From Panax quinquefolius (Eukaryota; Streptophyta; Magnoliopsida; Apiales; Araliaceae), in contig CM035170.1 in the NCBI GenBank assembly GCA_020205615.1, forward strand, positions 34,534,123-34,598,122: DNA of 64,000 bases, in the 5' to 3' direction. The translations under genes were made by a program, and so were the position numbers. How positions within the stretch are numbered: the stretch's first letter is position 1; each line of letters opens with the position of its first letter. The notes beneath the pieces were generated by a model. That model saw only the letters and a list, made by a program, of their open reading frames with translations, was not told where the DNA came from and did no database searches. Shown here piece after piece: positions 33,728 to 43,737 of this stretch.

Positions 33728-34945
33728 TTAGATCTTGTGTTTCAAGGCCCAACAATCTTGGGTATCGTGTCCAGGTGCCTTGGCATGATAATCACATTTT
33801 CGAGCAGCATTGAAACCCCTCCCATTAGGGTTGGCTGGTGGAAGAAGATGCGTAATTTTCTTCTGAGTTGTCAGAAGAGTGAGAATTTTCTCGAGCGAGT
33901 CCCCTAAGGGTGTGAACACTCGAGGGCGTTTGACTTCTCCACCTTTTGGCAATTGAGGGTTTGAAGACTGTGCTTCAAAGGGAGTGTAATTTTTCGTCTG
34001 GATAGGCATGTTCTGATTGCCTTTTTGACCCTGTAGTATCAGGGAAACATCCTCCTCTTTCTTTTTATGGACCCTCCGGGGGTTGTTTCCATAATTTTCG
34101 GATTGGATGTGCTCAACAACAGTTTTAAGGGCAGCTAGGTCTTGAATCTTTCCAGACTTCAATCCCATCTCAGCCATCTCCCCATGTTTAATCATTTTAG
34201 AAAATGGTTTACCATTGCCAGCAAAAACTCTTTCATAGAAAGGAGCTTCTTGTATGTCTATGAAAGTCATGACCATTTCTGATTCCGTCATAGAAGGAAT
34301 AACTTGATCAGCAAGGCGCCTCCACCTTTGAGCATTTTCTCTGAAAGACTCATTGGACTATTTCTTGACCTTGGTAATCTTATACCGGTCAGGAGCCATC
34401 TGAGACTGGAAGCTGTATTGAGTGAGGAAGGCATGAGCTAGCTCCTCCCAACTATGGATCTTCGAGTTGTCTAATCTGGTATACCATGAACAGACTTCTC
34501 CAGTCAAACTCTTCTGGAACAGCTGCATTCTAAACTTTTCGTCCTTTGCATAAGATCCAAGTTCTCCAATGAACACCTTCAAATGTGTGTAAGGATCTCC
34601 TAACCCATCATAATTTTTGAAGTCAGGAATTTTAAATTTTTCTAGATAGTGAACACCATGGAATATACAAAGGTCAGCATATGATACACTCCCGTGTGCT
34701 CCGATTCCTTTGATTGCACGATGGGTTTCTTCCATTTGAAGGACTTTCTTCCTGATGTACCCGGTGTCTGGATCTCCTTTGAGATGGGTGATATCATGAT
34801 TTTTTTTGGTCGTATCCAACTGCATTTCAGGTTCTGTAATGGCTTTATCAGGACCTTGGATTCCTCCTTGTGTAGAGGATTCAACATGTATGGGTATCCT
34901 CGTACCCTGAGTGGACTGGTGTAGTTCTTTAAGCAGAACAATCAA
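33728..34945 (-). pseudogene. Tat gag
   Basis: The frame encodes the capsid core: FKIPDFKNYDGLGDPYTHLK, QLFQKSLTGEVCSWYTRLD, WEELAHAFLTQYSFQ, then after one stop (34358-34360) ESFRENAQRWRRLADQV and KMIKHGEMAEMGLKSG. It ends with LPPANPNGRGFNAARKCDY and HAKAPGHDTQDCWALKHKI, a CX2H...C zinc motif. Gag packages the RNA in virus-like particles. The only breaks are single stops, so the gene was probably intact not long ago. Confidence 0.92.
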
Positions 34946-35760
34946 ATCTATGATTTGTTTACTTAATCCACAAATTCTTAGTAATGAACCGGATTAAGTT
35001 CATGCAGTCTCGATCAATGACATAATTAACTGTAGGCTCGTGGTCTTTTTGGACTTTGATCGGGTAATAGGTCTGATTGCTTCCCTGCAAAAGACTTGCG
35101 TAGTTTAGTCTTCAGGGAAAGATGTAAATGTTTACATACTTTGTATCCGTTCTAGGAATATTATCCTTCAAGACGGATGTTACTTATTTGTAATCCAGGA
35201 TAACATGTTTTAAAATATGTATGTACACATGTTTCTTCATATTTCTCATTACATGGAGATGAATATGGCATGAAATTACAAGTAATTATTTTTACTAGTA
35301 ATGAAAAAGCATGAAGAGACTATCCTACGTGTTTGGTTTATCAGAGGTTGACCTATCTTAGGTTACTCTCGCGGTTTTTTGGCATGAAGGTTCCCAAATC
35401 ATAGCAATTTACTCGACGGGAAGTTAATCTGGACTTTCAACTGGAGCGAATTTGGGTGGTGCCTTTCCTGAGCCTCGTTAGAATTAGTCTTCCTACGAGT
35501 CCAGTAATCAAACACTGATAGGATAGCCTCCTGGTGGAGGAACCACACAACATACATTCACATATAACGTGTCTCACCGTTTATGAAAATGATGACATGT
35601 GCGAAGCACTAAAATTACAAGCAGATATAGTGTAAAGCACTAAGCGCATAAAATATATGCATTCATACACATTCATCATAAATGTAAATGTAATATTCAC
35701 ATACAAGCATATAACAATTTTGAAAAGATTGTAATAGCGGGTTAAGTCCTCTTACTGGGG
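34946..35760 (-). other. Tat 5' leader
   Basis: Between the primer site and gag, no ORF or strong repeat is seen. The sequence is moderately AT-rich (for example TATGTATGTACACATGTTTC near 35215) and presumably the untranslated leader. Confidence 0.6.
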
Positions 35761-35778
35761 TCCCCAACAGAGTCGCCA
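35761..35778 (-). other. Primer-binding site, tRNA-Arg type
   Basis: The minus strand reads TGGCGACTCTGTTGGGGA, two bases after the LTR end. This matches the tRNA-Arg-type site usual for Tat/Ogre elements rather than iMet. Confidence 0.8.
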
Positions 35779-36589
35779 CCTGTCGATGTCGGGATTTTTA
35801 TATGTCCCTTTTCATTACTTGTTCTTTGGTGTTCTCATGTTAGGTGAGATTTGTTTGAAAAAACAAGTGAAAAAGGTCTGACATGTATCATGTCGACGAT
35901 GGACTGTTAAGAGTCATCAATTGGTCTTTTATATGGTTGTACCAACACAACCGAGAAAAGGTTTTCACATTGACCCAGTGATGTGGCACTCCTAAATGGG
36001 TTGGTGAAACCGAGATTCATCAGGGTCCGGGGACTTGATTATGTGAGGTGTTAGGCACCCCCCCACCCCCTCGACATCCGTGATACCACGGTGACCGCCT
36101 CTTTTGAAGGAAATGTTATATGAAATAGTGTGTGTGTGGATCAATGTGCAATTAATTGGAAGTAGTGTGAGGCCTCGTTCGCACCTATATACACATGGTT
36201 TGAATTTGTAAAAAAATTCAATTTTAACTAGATATGGCAGTGATGTTTAATAAAAGAGGTTTTTCAAACCCTTGTGCTCAATAGTAATTGAGACCTTTTA
36301 CACTTCCATTTTTATATTAAGTGTTCGTCTTTATTGTTTTTAATTTTTGAGATGCGAAGCATGTTCAAGAAAATAATATACAAAATAGTGCCGAACTCCT
36401 CGTGGGTATAATAACCATATGAGGAAACCTGAACACCGTGAATAAATTTACAAGCTGCTTACAGCTGAAAATGTCCATCACGAAAACCGAATCTAGATCC
36501 AGTAAAATGAATCTGTGATCACATGATTCCTAGGCTCACATGATGCCGCAATTGATAACAAAGCAGTAAACAGGTATATATATAAAAGT

Positions 36590-36792
36590 TGTAAATATAT
36601 ATATATATATATACAGACATGATCAGCCACCACGAAGCACCTCCATGGGGGATCAGAAATGTAAGTAAAGTTTTAAAAAGAAATCAACCGCCACGGAGTA
36701 AACTCCAAAGTGACGAAAAAAGTAAATAAAGTTGTAAAAAAGCCACTTGGTAAACTCAGTAAGTAAACTCATGTAAATATATATATATAATG

Positions 36793-36833
<41 letters not shown>

Positions 36834-36891
36834 CGATAAAAGCACCGGATGTAAAATCTAGGCTCATCGAATGAGTTAGACACACAGCGAG

Positions 36892-36960
<69 letters not shown>

Positions 36961-37018
36961 TAAAGCAATAAACGCTCAGGATGTAAAATCCGTGCTCATC
37001 GAATGAGTTCGACACACA

Positions 37019-37065
<47 letters not shown>

Positions 37066-37134
37066 CAAATAAACGCCCAAACCAAAATTCAGGCTCAATC
37101 GAGGCATAACTCGATAATGTTAGTCCATATATAA

Positions 37135-37185
<51 letters not shown>
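36590..37185. repeat. Degenerate roughly 125-bp units each with an expanded (AT)n tract
   Basis: (AT)n runs at about 36595-36612, 36797-36830, 36893-36955, 37022-37063 and 37135-37180 separate copies of a unit reading AAAGC(A/G)ATAAA(A/C)GC, GGATGTAAAATC, CTCATCGAATGAGTT and GACACACA. The last unit is decayed, and the final tract continues as (TG)n. The ORF on the minus strand here is a translation of these repeats only. Confidence 0.9.
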
Positions 37186-37192
<7 letters not shown>

Positions 37193-37497
37193 AAAATCTG
37201 AAATAAAATCACTTGATGAAGTCCTGCCAACACACGCAACACGACTCTCAACGTAAAGAATAGTGTGTACAAAGATGAAGAGAAAGGATTTAAAGTGTGT
37301 GAGAAGGCTTACAGTGGGCTGCCAAAGAAGACTTCTATATCTTCAAAGAGATGAACACTCGGCTCCCGCCGGTACAAAAGTACTTATATGTGAGCTCACA
37401 AGTGTTTAAAATGAGAAAGCACTCAGTATAGGGTGAGTAGAGAGCAAATTTGACAGGGCTTCCTCGCCTTTTTCTCTTACAAAATGGCCACCCCAAG

Positions 37498-37512
37498 CCC
37501 TCTATTTATAGA
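37498..37512 (-). promoter_or_regulatory. TATA box of the Tat LTR
   Basis: The minus strand reads CTCTATAAATAGAGGG, embedded in a near-perfect palindrome (CCCTCTAT...ATAGAGGG), in the middle of the LTR. Confidence 0.55.
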
Positions 37513-37899
37513 GGGGGGAGCTTATTGCTATGGTGGCAAGTTTCCCCGAAACTTCATTGGGTCCCGTCGTCTCGAAGTACGTACACGCATGAACTTTAAT
37601 GTCCGCTCAAACTTTTAGAATTGCAATTCGGGCATCTGACTGAGGTATGAAAGACCTATTTCGGACCACCGTTGTCAAGAGTTACGTAATGACATGGGAT
37701 TAGAGGTTGTACGAAGTCAGGAAGATGGGACCATGCCCTCCGGTCTTCAAGCTTCAAATTCTATCTGTTATCCTGCGTAATAGTCACTCGGGATTAGACA
37801 TCCTTGGTTCTTGTGGGACATTGCTGTGTAGAAATGTATGTATTAAAATGTTGAGATGACGTGATGTGGTGTTAAGGTGGCAAGATGGCGACTTTTCCC

Positions 37900-38372
37900 C
37901 TCACCGGGGTTATTGCCAGTTTGGGATGATAAAGCAGACGTTGCTCAGGGTTATCTCTGAGATTGGACTGCTGCAAGTGTTTGAAGGTCCTCAGTGTCAT
38001 CTCTGAGGTGTGCCTGTCTTCCCGGTGTTATCTCCGGGTCTTTTACTGAGTGCCTCGTTGTGAGTGCCTAGGTTGAAGCTGATTGCTTTTGAAATAAGCA
38101 TTTCCGGGGTTATCTCCAGAACTGCATTCCTTGGGGTTATCTCCAAGGTCGGTAGCTGCTACTCCCAGTGTTGGGACTGAGACTGAATATATCGCGGTTA
38201 TCTCCGAGATGGACCGGTCTTCTCCGGTGGAATTTCTGGTATTGGAACTGCATGCCTCGGGGTTATCTCCGAGGTTGGACCTGATATTCCCAATGTGTGT
38301 TCCGGGGTTGAGGTTGAACTTCCGGTAGTATCCGGACTAGATGTGAGCTGCCTTCCAGGGTCATCTCTGAAA
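37900..38372 (-). repeat. Array of about nine short hairpins with shared loop and varying stems
   Basis: Each unit has an 8-base loop, GGTTATCT or close, flanked by complementary arms that differ between units: CTCAG/CTGAG (37944), CCTCAG/CTGAGG (37989), CCCGG/CCGGG (38021), CCTTGG/CCAAGG (38129), CCTCGG/CCGAGG (38255), plus imperfect ones near 37904, 38102, 38191 and 38353, and a variant with a different loop (TCCGG/CCGGA at 38321). On the element strand the loop is AGATAACC. The array lies within the first 530 bases of the LTR (U3), upstream of its TATA box. Confidence 0.85.
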
Positions 38373-38432
38373 GACGAATCTGCCCTCCTGCAATGTCAGT
38401 AACAGGTGTGCAAAAAATTTTGAGTTTCTACA

Positions 38433-40324
38433 ATCAGATCAATAATTCATATTATTTGAATAATATTATTAGATATCATTATTGGCAATGTCTAAGGAAG
38501 TTCTGTCTAGGAAAGGGGTTTGGTCACCTAATTGCACGTCAGTAAGGAGAAATCCTTATCGGAAAGCCCCCTTCTTTCTTGGGAACGACCTGGATGTCAT
38601 AATTGTGATTTTGTAATATTATTTGTGAATAATTAATTATTGATTTATATGATAAGGAAATATTTATTTTATATGGATATAAATGAATGAAATAATGCAG
38701 AGGTGTTTTATTATTTTGTCAGAATGGAGATATTAAAAACTTTCGTATATGGATTTCGGTCATTTTTCATTTGGAATTTGGAAAAACTTAAATCTACAAA
38801 GTTGTAGATAATTTAATTTCCTATGGAATGGACATAAAATTTGTTTTCTGATAAAAGGGCTATTTATTATGAATTATTGAAGTTTCGGAAATAAATATTT
38901 TTATTAAAAGAATGGTGGGCCCCACTTTTGGTTGGTGAGAAATGTGCTAAAATTTTATTTTAAAAGTGGTGGGAATGAATAGTAGCAGGTAACGCCATCA
39001 GGTAGCAGGTTAGTCTGCTATGGCGTTCTAAGCATTTTTTCTATAAATAGGGTGCTTAGTTAGAATTGAAAATCACACCAGAATCATAAGCTTTCTCTCT
39101 CTATATTATCGAGCGTATTTTGTGAGTATTTAGATACTTTGTGAGTTGCTATTCACTGCAAGTTTTCTTCTGCCTTATACCTGATATTTCAGCTGGAAGT
39201 ACTGTTCTTTTGAGGTAAGGGATGTTATTTTCCTCGTAAATGATATTATTTTCTTCAATATCATTATGTCAAAATATTGATATGAATTTTATTGTGGAAT
39301 TTCTACCTTTTTGTGTCGGAGTTACTATTCACGTATACAGCACTATTCACGTATACCGCACTATTCACGAATACGACACTATTCACAAAAAAATGAAATT
39401 TTCTCTTCGTTGTCCAAGATGTCTATTATGGTTACTATCTTTGATTGTATCCATGTTTTGATCTTCATTCTTGAATTTTACTCCACTATGGTTTATTTTG
39501 GAGTATTTTTGAACTTGGATAAACTAAAGTACGAATCCCTAACCTTTGATCTTTTATCTCACTAGATTCGTTTCTTAAGAATAATTTTCATCATCCTCAG
39601 TCCTAAATGATGATATTACTGAATATCTTTGACCTGTAGTGCAAAGATGAATGATTAACTGATGAATATCTTTGGCCCATAGTGCAAAGATGAACAGGTG
39701 TTGAGATGAACATGACCAACTGGTGATACAAATGAATATCTTTGGCTTGTAGTGCAAAGATGAATATTTGATTCAAGATGTATATTGATTGATGTTACAG
39801 GGATAAAATATTGATGATAGACTTTTAAATTCGTAGATGATAGTAGATTTCATTCTCTACTTAACTCTTCTAATGAATTATTATTTCTGCTGCGAATATT
39901 AATCTAAAACTGGTTGTCCATTATATTTTATCTGATTTGTTTAAGGCTAAAGATAAATTGTTGTTCATTATCTTAGTCATAATATTCTTTACTGGGCTAT
40001 TTGAGCTTACCCTTTTCCTTTTTGTTCCATTTTTCTTCTCAGGAGGTGAGAATGTAGCAGGAACGAGCCGGGGTATGGAGTGATGGTTCGAGAAAGTTAT
40101 TTTAGTAGTCCTCACTATTTTTGTAAAATTGTTTATCAATAATTGTAATGAGGACTCCTTTTAAGTTTGAATACTGTCTATTAGACAATATTTGTATTTA
40201 AACTCACAGTATATGTGTTGTCGTATTTTGCACGATAATTGTATTAATGAAGTTATATTTATTTCTGTACCATGTATTTGGCGACTCAGAATGGGTGATG
40301 TATACCTATTTTTGGGGCATCACA
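38433..40324 (+). repeat. LTR2, truncated 5' LTR (plus orientation)
   Basis: It is the reverse complement of the LTR at 43738-46531 from the string AATAATTCATATTAT (38439) to the end ...GGGGCATCACA. It contains the TATA box at 39041, three GTGAATAGT-type units (39325-39390, complement strand) and three ATCTTTG...CAAAGAT hairpins (39627-39770). No gene; the ORFs at 39240-39565 read the repeats. Confidence 0.88.
39040..39052 (+). promoter_or_regulatory. TATA box of LTR2
   Basis: TCTATAAATAGGGTG, identical in the two other LTR2 copies (minus strand at 45168-45180 and 51919-51931). Confidence 0.6.
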
Positions 40325-40326
40325 GT

Positions 40327-40338
40327 TGGTATCAGAGC
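40327..40338 (+). other. Primer-binding site, tRNA-iMet type
   Basis: TGGTATCAGAGC, a perfect match to the usual iMet-complementary primer site, two bases after the LTR end (40324). Confidence 0.92.
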
Positions 40339-40513
40339 TTAGGGATATTGTCTCTGACGGAGATCAGGGAATAGAACTAGGAGGGGAGAGACGAGTAAAT
40401 CTTTCGCTAGTGTGTCCTACCTAGGCTTATTTGTTTGGTCGGTCATATTATAAGGATATTATGGCATGTTAATTTCTTTAATTAACCCTTATTTTATGGA
40501 AGTATTTAAGAAT

Positions 40514-41640
40514 GGCATCTGCAAATATTAACAATGGAGTGAATAAGATTGTGGAGCACCTTTAATCACCAACTAGGGGAACGTGCAACAGGAAGGCAAT
40601 ATTACTCCTATAAACAACACTACCGAACAAACAATGAATGATGGAATGTTTAGAAGCTTTTTGCAGTTCATGCAAAATCAAACGAGGGAGACTCGTGTAC
40701 AAAATACGGGTGGAATTGATAGCAACGCGCGGCTTGTCATAGCCAAGCAGTTCAAAGAGTTGGGACCACCAGAATTTGTGGGAAGGCCGAATCCGATCAA
40801 GGCGGAAACGTGAGTTAAACAAATTAACAAGATATTTGATGTCTTGGGATGCACGGAGGAACATAAGGTTCCATTCACCACCTTTATGTTCCGTTGTGAG
40901 GCAGATTACTGGTGGGAATCTGTGAAGTGTACCCATCCTATCTCACTCAACATGTCTTGGGAAACGTTTCAGAAACTGTTCAATGACAAGTACTTTTTTG
41001 AAAGTATTCGTCATATGAAGGAGGTAGAGTTTATTAAACTGGAATAAAACAACATGACTGTGTCTTAGTATGAGGCTAAGTTTGCAGAGTTATCTAGGTT
41101 TGTACCTCATTTGGTAGAAAATGAGGAACGAATGACGCGGATGTTTCTAAGAGGTATAAAACTCGAGATTCGGCAATATCTTATCTCTCATAAATTTTCT
41201 TTATATTCAGATGTTGTAAATAGGGCTCAATTATTAGAGCGAGATAATGAGTATGTTCAACCAAGGGACCACAACCATGGTCATACCGGCGGCAGCAGTC
41301 ATCGGAGCAATGACAACCAGCGGGGAGAAAAACATTCGGATAAAAGCGGTAACCACTCTAGTGGTAATCGTGGTCATAATAATAGAAGGAGCGAGTCGGG
41401 AGGAGATTTCAAAAAGAGAAGGTACAACAATGATTACGTGAAGACGTCAACACCAACATCCATTGTTTCCAGGGGAGGAGAATGATCACCGGTCGTTTGT
41501 TATAAATGCGGGAAAGAGGGACACATCATCCCAAACTGCCCACAATAATCTAAGGTGTGTTATAACTGTGGAAATGAAGGTCATATAGCTAGAGATTGTC
41601 CTGTAGCAAAACCAAGTCCAATGGGGATGGTGACTCCAAA
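40514..41640 (+). pseudogene. Chromovirus gag with two zinc knuckles
   Basis: One frame runs from about 40583 to 41640: QFKELGPPEFVGRPNPIKAE, FMFRCEADYWWESVK and VPHLVENEERMTRMFLRGIK, then a basic, G/N/S-rich region and two complete CCHC knuckles, CYKCGKEGHIIPNC and CYNCGNEGHIARDC. Stops at about 40811, 41045, 41066, 41483 and 41546 interrupt it. A start MASANINNGVN is seen at 40514, before a frameshift. Gag forms the particle in active relatives. Confidence 0.88.
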
Positions 41641-41992
41641 GGCTTTTCGGACAAGTCAAAGTCGGTGGTTCCTAGAAGGGCGTTTGTTGTGACTGCCCAA
41701 AACGCGAGGAACCCGAATGAGGTGATCACAGGTAAGCTAATCATAAACTCTTGCGAAGTTTATACCTTATTAGATACTGGTTCTACCCATTCTTTTATCT
41801 ATACTGCTTGTGCTCAACGTTTAAACTTGACTCTGGAAAAATTAGACCTTGAATTATCTGTTGAGACTCCGTTAGGAGAAACTTTCATTACATCTACTGT
41901 TTATAAATCTTGCTTGATTCAATTTGGAACCATCACATTACCTATCGATCTTATTTCATTTAAAATACTTGCATTTGATGTGATTTTAGGGG
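41596..41992 (+). pseudogene. Chromovirus aspartic protease, cut at DVILG
   Basis: The frame reads RAFVVTAQNARNPNEVITG, then YTLLDTGSTHSFI with the intact DTG catalytic triad, and SVETPLGETFITSTV. It ends at AFDVILG, the point where DVILGMDWL would follow; instead Athila sequence begins. The frame is shifted relative to gag. Confidence 0.88.
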
Positions 41993-42937
41993 TTGAACGG
42001 CACATTCGCATTCAGGAGAATGTCGTTCAGTTTGTGTAATGCACATGCTACCTTCCAACGGTGTATGATGGCCATTTTCTCGTACATGGTGGAGAAAAAT
42101 GTGGAAGTCTTCATGGACGACTTCTCTTTCTATGGGGATGATTTTGATGCATGTATGGAGAATTCGGTAATGGTCTTACAAAGATGCACAGACACAAATT
42201 TAGTCCTTAACTGGGAAAAATGCCACTTCATGGTTAAAGAGGGCTTAATTTTGGGGCACAAGGTCTCGGCTCAAGGATTAGAGGTTGATAAAGCGAAGCT
42301 GGAAATGATTGAAAAGCTTCCTCCATCGAGTTCAGTTAAGGGAATTCGAAGTTTTCTGGGACATGCTGAGTTCTACGGGAGATTTATAAAGGACTTCTCT
42401 AAAATTGCAAAACCTTTGTGCAGTCTTTTAGAGAAGGATTCAATTTTTAAGTTTGATGAGGAGTGTAAATTGGCATTCGAGCTATTGAAGAAGAAGTTGA
42501 CTACAGCTCCTGTAATCATCGCACCGGATTCGAATAAGCCCTTTGAGTTAATGTGTGGTGCGAGCAACTATGCAGTTGGGGCTGTTTTGGGTCAACGCTG
42601 AGAGAAGGTATTCCATGCCATATATTATGCAAGTAAGACACTCACGGAGACCCAAATGAATTACACAACTATGGAAAAAGAATTACTTGCAGTAGTATAT
42701 GTGTTCGATAAATTCTGGGAATTCATGATCGGGACAAAGGTAGTAGTCTACACAGATCACTCAGTTATTCGGTATTTAATTTCGAAAAAAGATGCTAAGC
42801 CACGCCTTATCATATGGATTCTCCTTTTACAAGAATTTGATTTGGAAATAAAGGATAGAAAGGGGACGGTGAATCAAGTTGCAGATCATTTTTCTAGGCT
42901 GGAAAATCAGGGTAAAAGGAAGAGGACAAGTGTGTAA
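41993..42937 (+). pseudogene. Athila reverse transcriptase and RNase H
   Basis: The frame opens at the RT palm: NGTFAFRRMSFSLCNAHATF, MVEKNVEVFMDDFSFYGDDF (catalytic FMDD), NWEKCHFMVKEGLILGHKVS and GIRSFLGHAEFYGRFIKDF, and continues into RNase H with [20 protein letters not shown] and [24 protein letters not shown] at 42599-42601 interrupts it, and the N-terminal half of RT is absent. The minus ORF at 42373 is a shadow. Confidence 0.92.
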
Positions 42938-43737
42938 TCAATGAGTCATTCCCGGATGAGCAACGGTTTGGGAAAAATACAGAATTTCCATGGTACGCAG
43001 ACTTCGCGAATAATCTAGTGAGCAATATTCTTCCCCCTGATCTTACACGACAGTAGAAAAAGAAATTCCTTCATGACGTTAAGTGGTATATGTAGGACGA
43101 ACCATACTTATTCAAATAATGCGCCAACAAGATGATTAGAAGGTGTGTGTCCCATAGTGAAGTGAAGAACATACTGCATGGATGTCACTCATCTGCGTAT
43201 GGGGGACACTATGGTAGTGAGAGAACAGCGGCAAAAGTTCTTCAAGTCGGGTTTTATTGGCCTGTACTATTTAAGGGTGCCCACCAGTTTGTTAAAATTT
43301 GTGATAGATGTCAAAGGGTGAGCAACATATCGACAAGGAATGAGATGCCACTACAAACAATCTTGGAAGTTGAAATTTTTGACGTTTGGGGCATCAATTT
43401 TATTGGGCCATTTCCATCATCGTTCAGTAATCAGTATATATTGCTTAGCACTCCTAACTAATGACGCCAAAGTGGTTCTCAAATTCTTGCAGAAGACTAT
43501 CTTTACGAGATTTGGCACGCCAATATCTATTATAAGTGATGAAGATAGTCACTTCTGCAACAGATCATTTATAACTCTCTTGGCAAAGAATGGGGTCAAC
43601 CATAAGGTAGCTACAACATATCATCCCCAAACAAGTGGGCAAGTTGAGGTTTTGAACAGGGAGGTGAAGAGAATTTTGGAGAAGGTAGTGAACCCGAATC
43701 GAAAGGATTGGTCTCTCAGGTTGGACGATGCACTATG
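42938..43737 (+). pseudogene. Athila integrase, N-terminal and core part
   Basis: The sequence reads the connection (FPWYADFANNLVSNILPPDL), the zinc-binding domain (HGCHSSAYGGHYGSERTAAK...[11 protein letters not shown]), and the core with [27 protein letters not shown] and [20 protein letters not shown]. The acidic residues of the core look present except where the first aspartate is asparagine (INFIGP instead of IDFMGP). About 15 residues after QYILL are missing. It stops at [10 protein letters not shown] because a chromovirus is inserted; the rest follows at 53294. Confidence 0.9.

Larger units (their letters stand above)
15050..38432 (-). mobile_element. Tat/Ogre-type Ty3-gypsy retrotransposon with antisense ORFs, minus strand, 3' LTR missing
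   Basis: From right to left it has: 5' LTR (35781-38432), tRNA-Arg-like primer site (35761-35778), leader, gag with CX2H-type zinc motifs, protease, G-patch, possible intron, RT with YVDD, an extra (archaeal-type) RNase H followed by a second RNase H, and integrase ending near 27935. This dual-RNase H order is characteristic of the Tat lineage. Downstream of pol are two ORFs on the opposite strand. The expected 3' LTR left of 15050 is not present. Without the nested element at 16398-24487 the remnant is about 15 kb, in the size range of Ogre elements. Confidence 0.88.
35781..38432 (-). repeat. Tat 5' LTR (2.65 kb)
   Basis: It starts TGTCGATGTCGGGATTTTTA beside the primer site and ends ...GAGTTTCTACA, giving TGT...ACA ends. 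The next five bases (ATCAG) would be one TSD copy; the other is lost with the 3' LTR. A TATA motif is at 37498-37512 on the minus strand. Two repeat zones, AT tracts with 125-bp units (36590-37185) and the covarying hairpins (37900-38372), are listed separately. The region holds no gene. Confidence 0.88.
38433..41992 (+). mobile_element. Chromovirus of the LTR2 family, plus strand, truncated at both ends
   Basis: A truncated LTR (38433-40324) is followed by an iMet primer site (40327), gag (40514-41640) and protease (to about 41992). RT, RNase H, integrase, chromodomain and 3' LTR are missing; the sequence passes abruptly into Athila RT. On the left the LTR is cut by the Tat LTR, losing about 0.55 kb. 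It is the same family as the minus-strand element at 43738-53293. Confidence 0.85.

Noticed and set aside
36653..37015. ORF of 120 codons on the minus strand
   Set aside because: It consists mainly of alternating I and Y from (AT)n tracts.
41993..42601. Functional gag-protease-RT fusion of two clades
   Set aside because: The two parts are in different frames and both have stops; a recombination scar is simpler.
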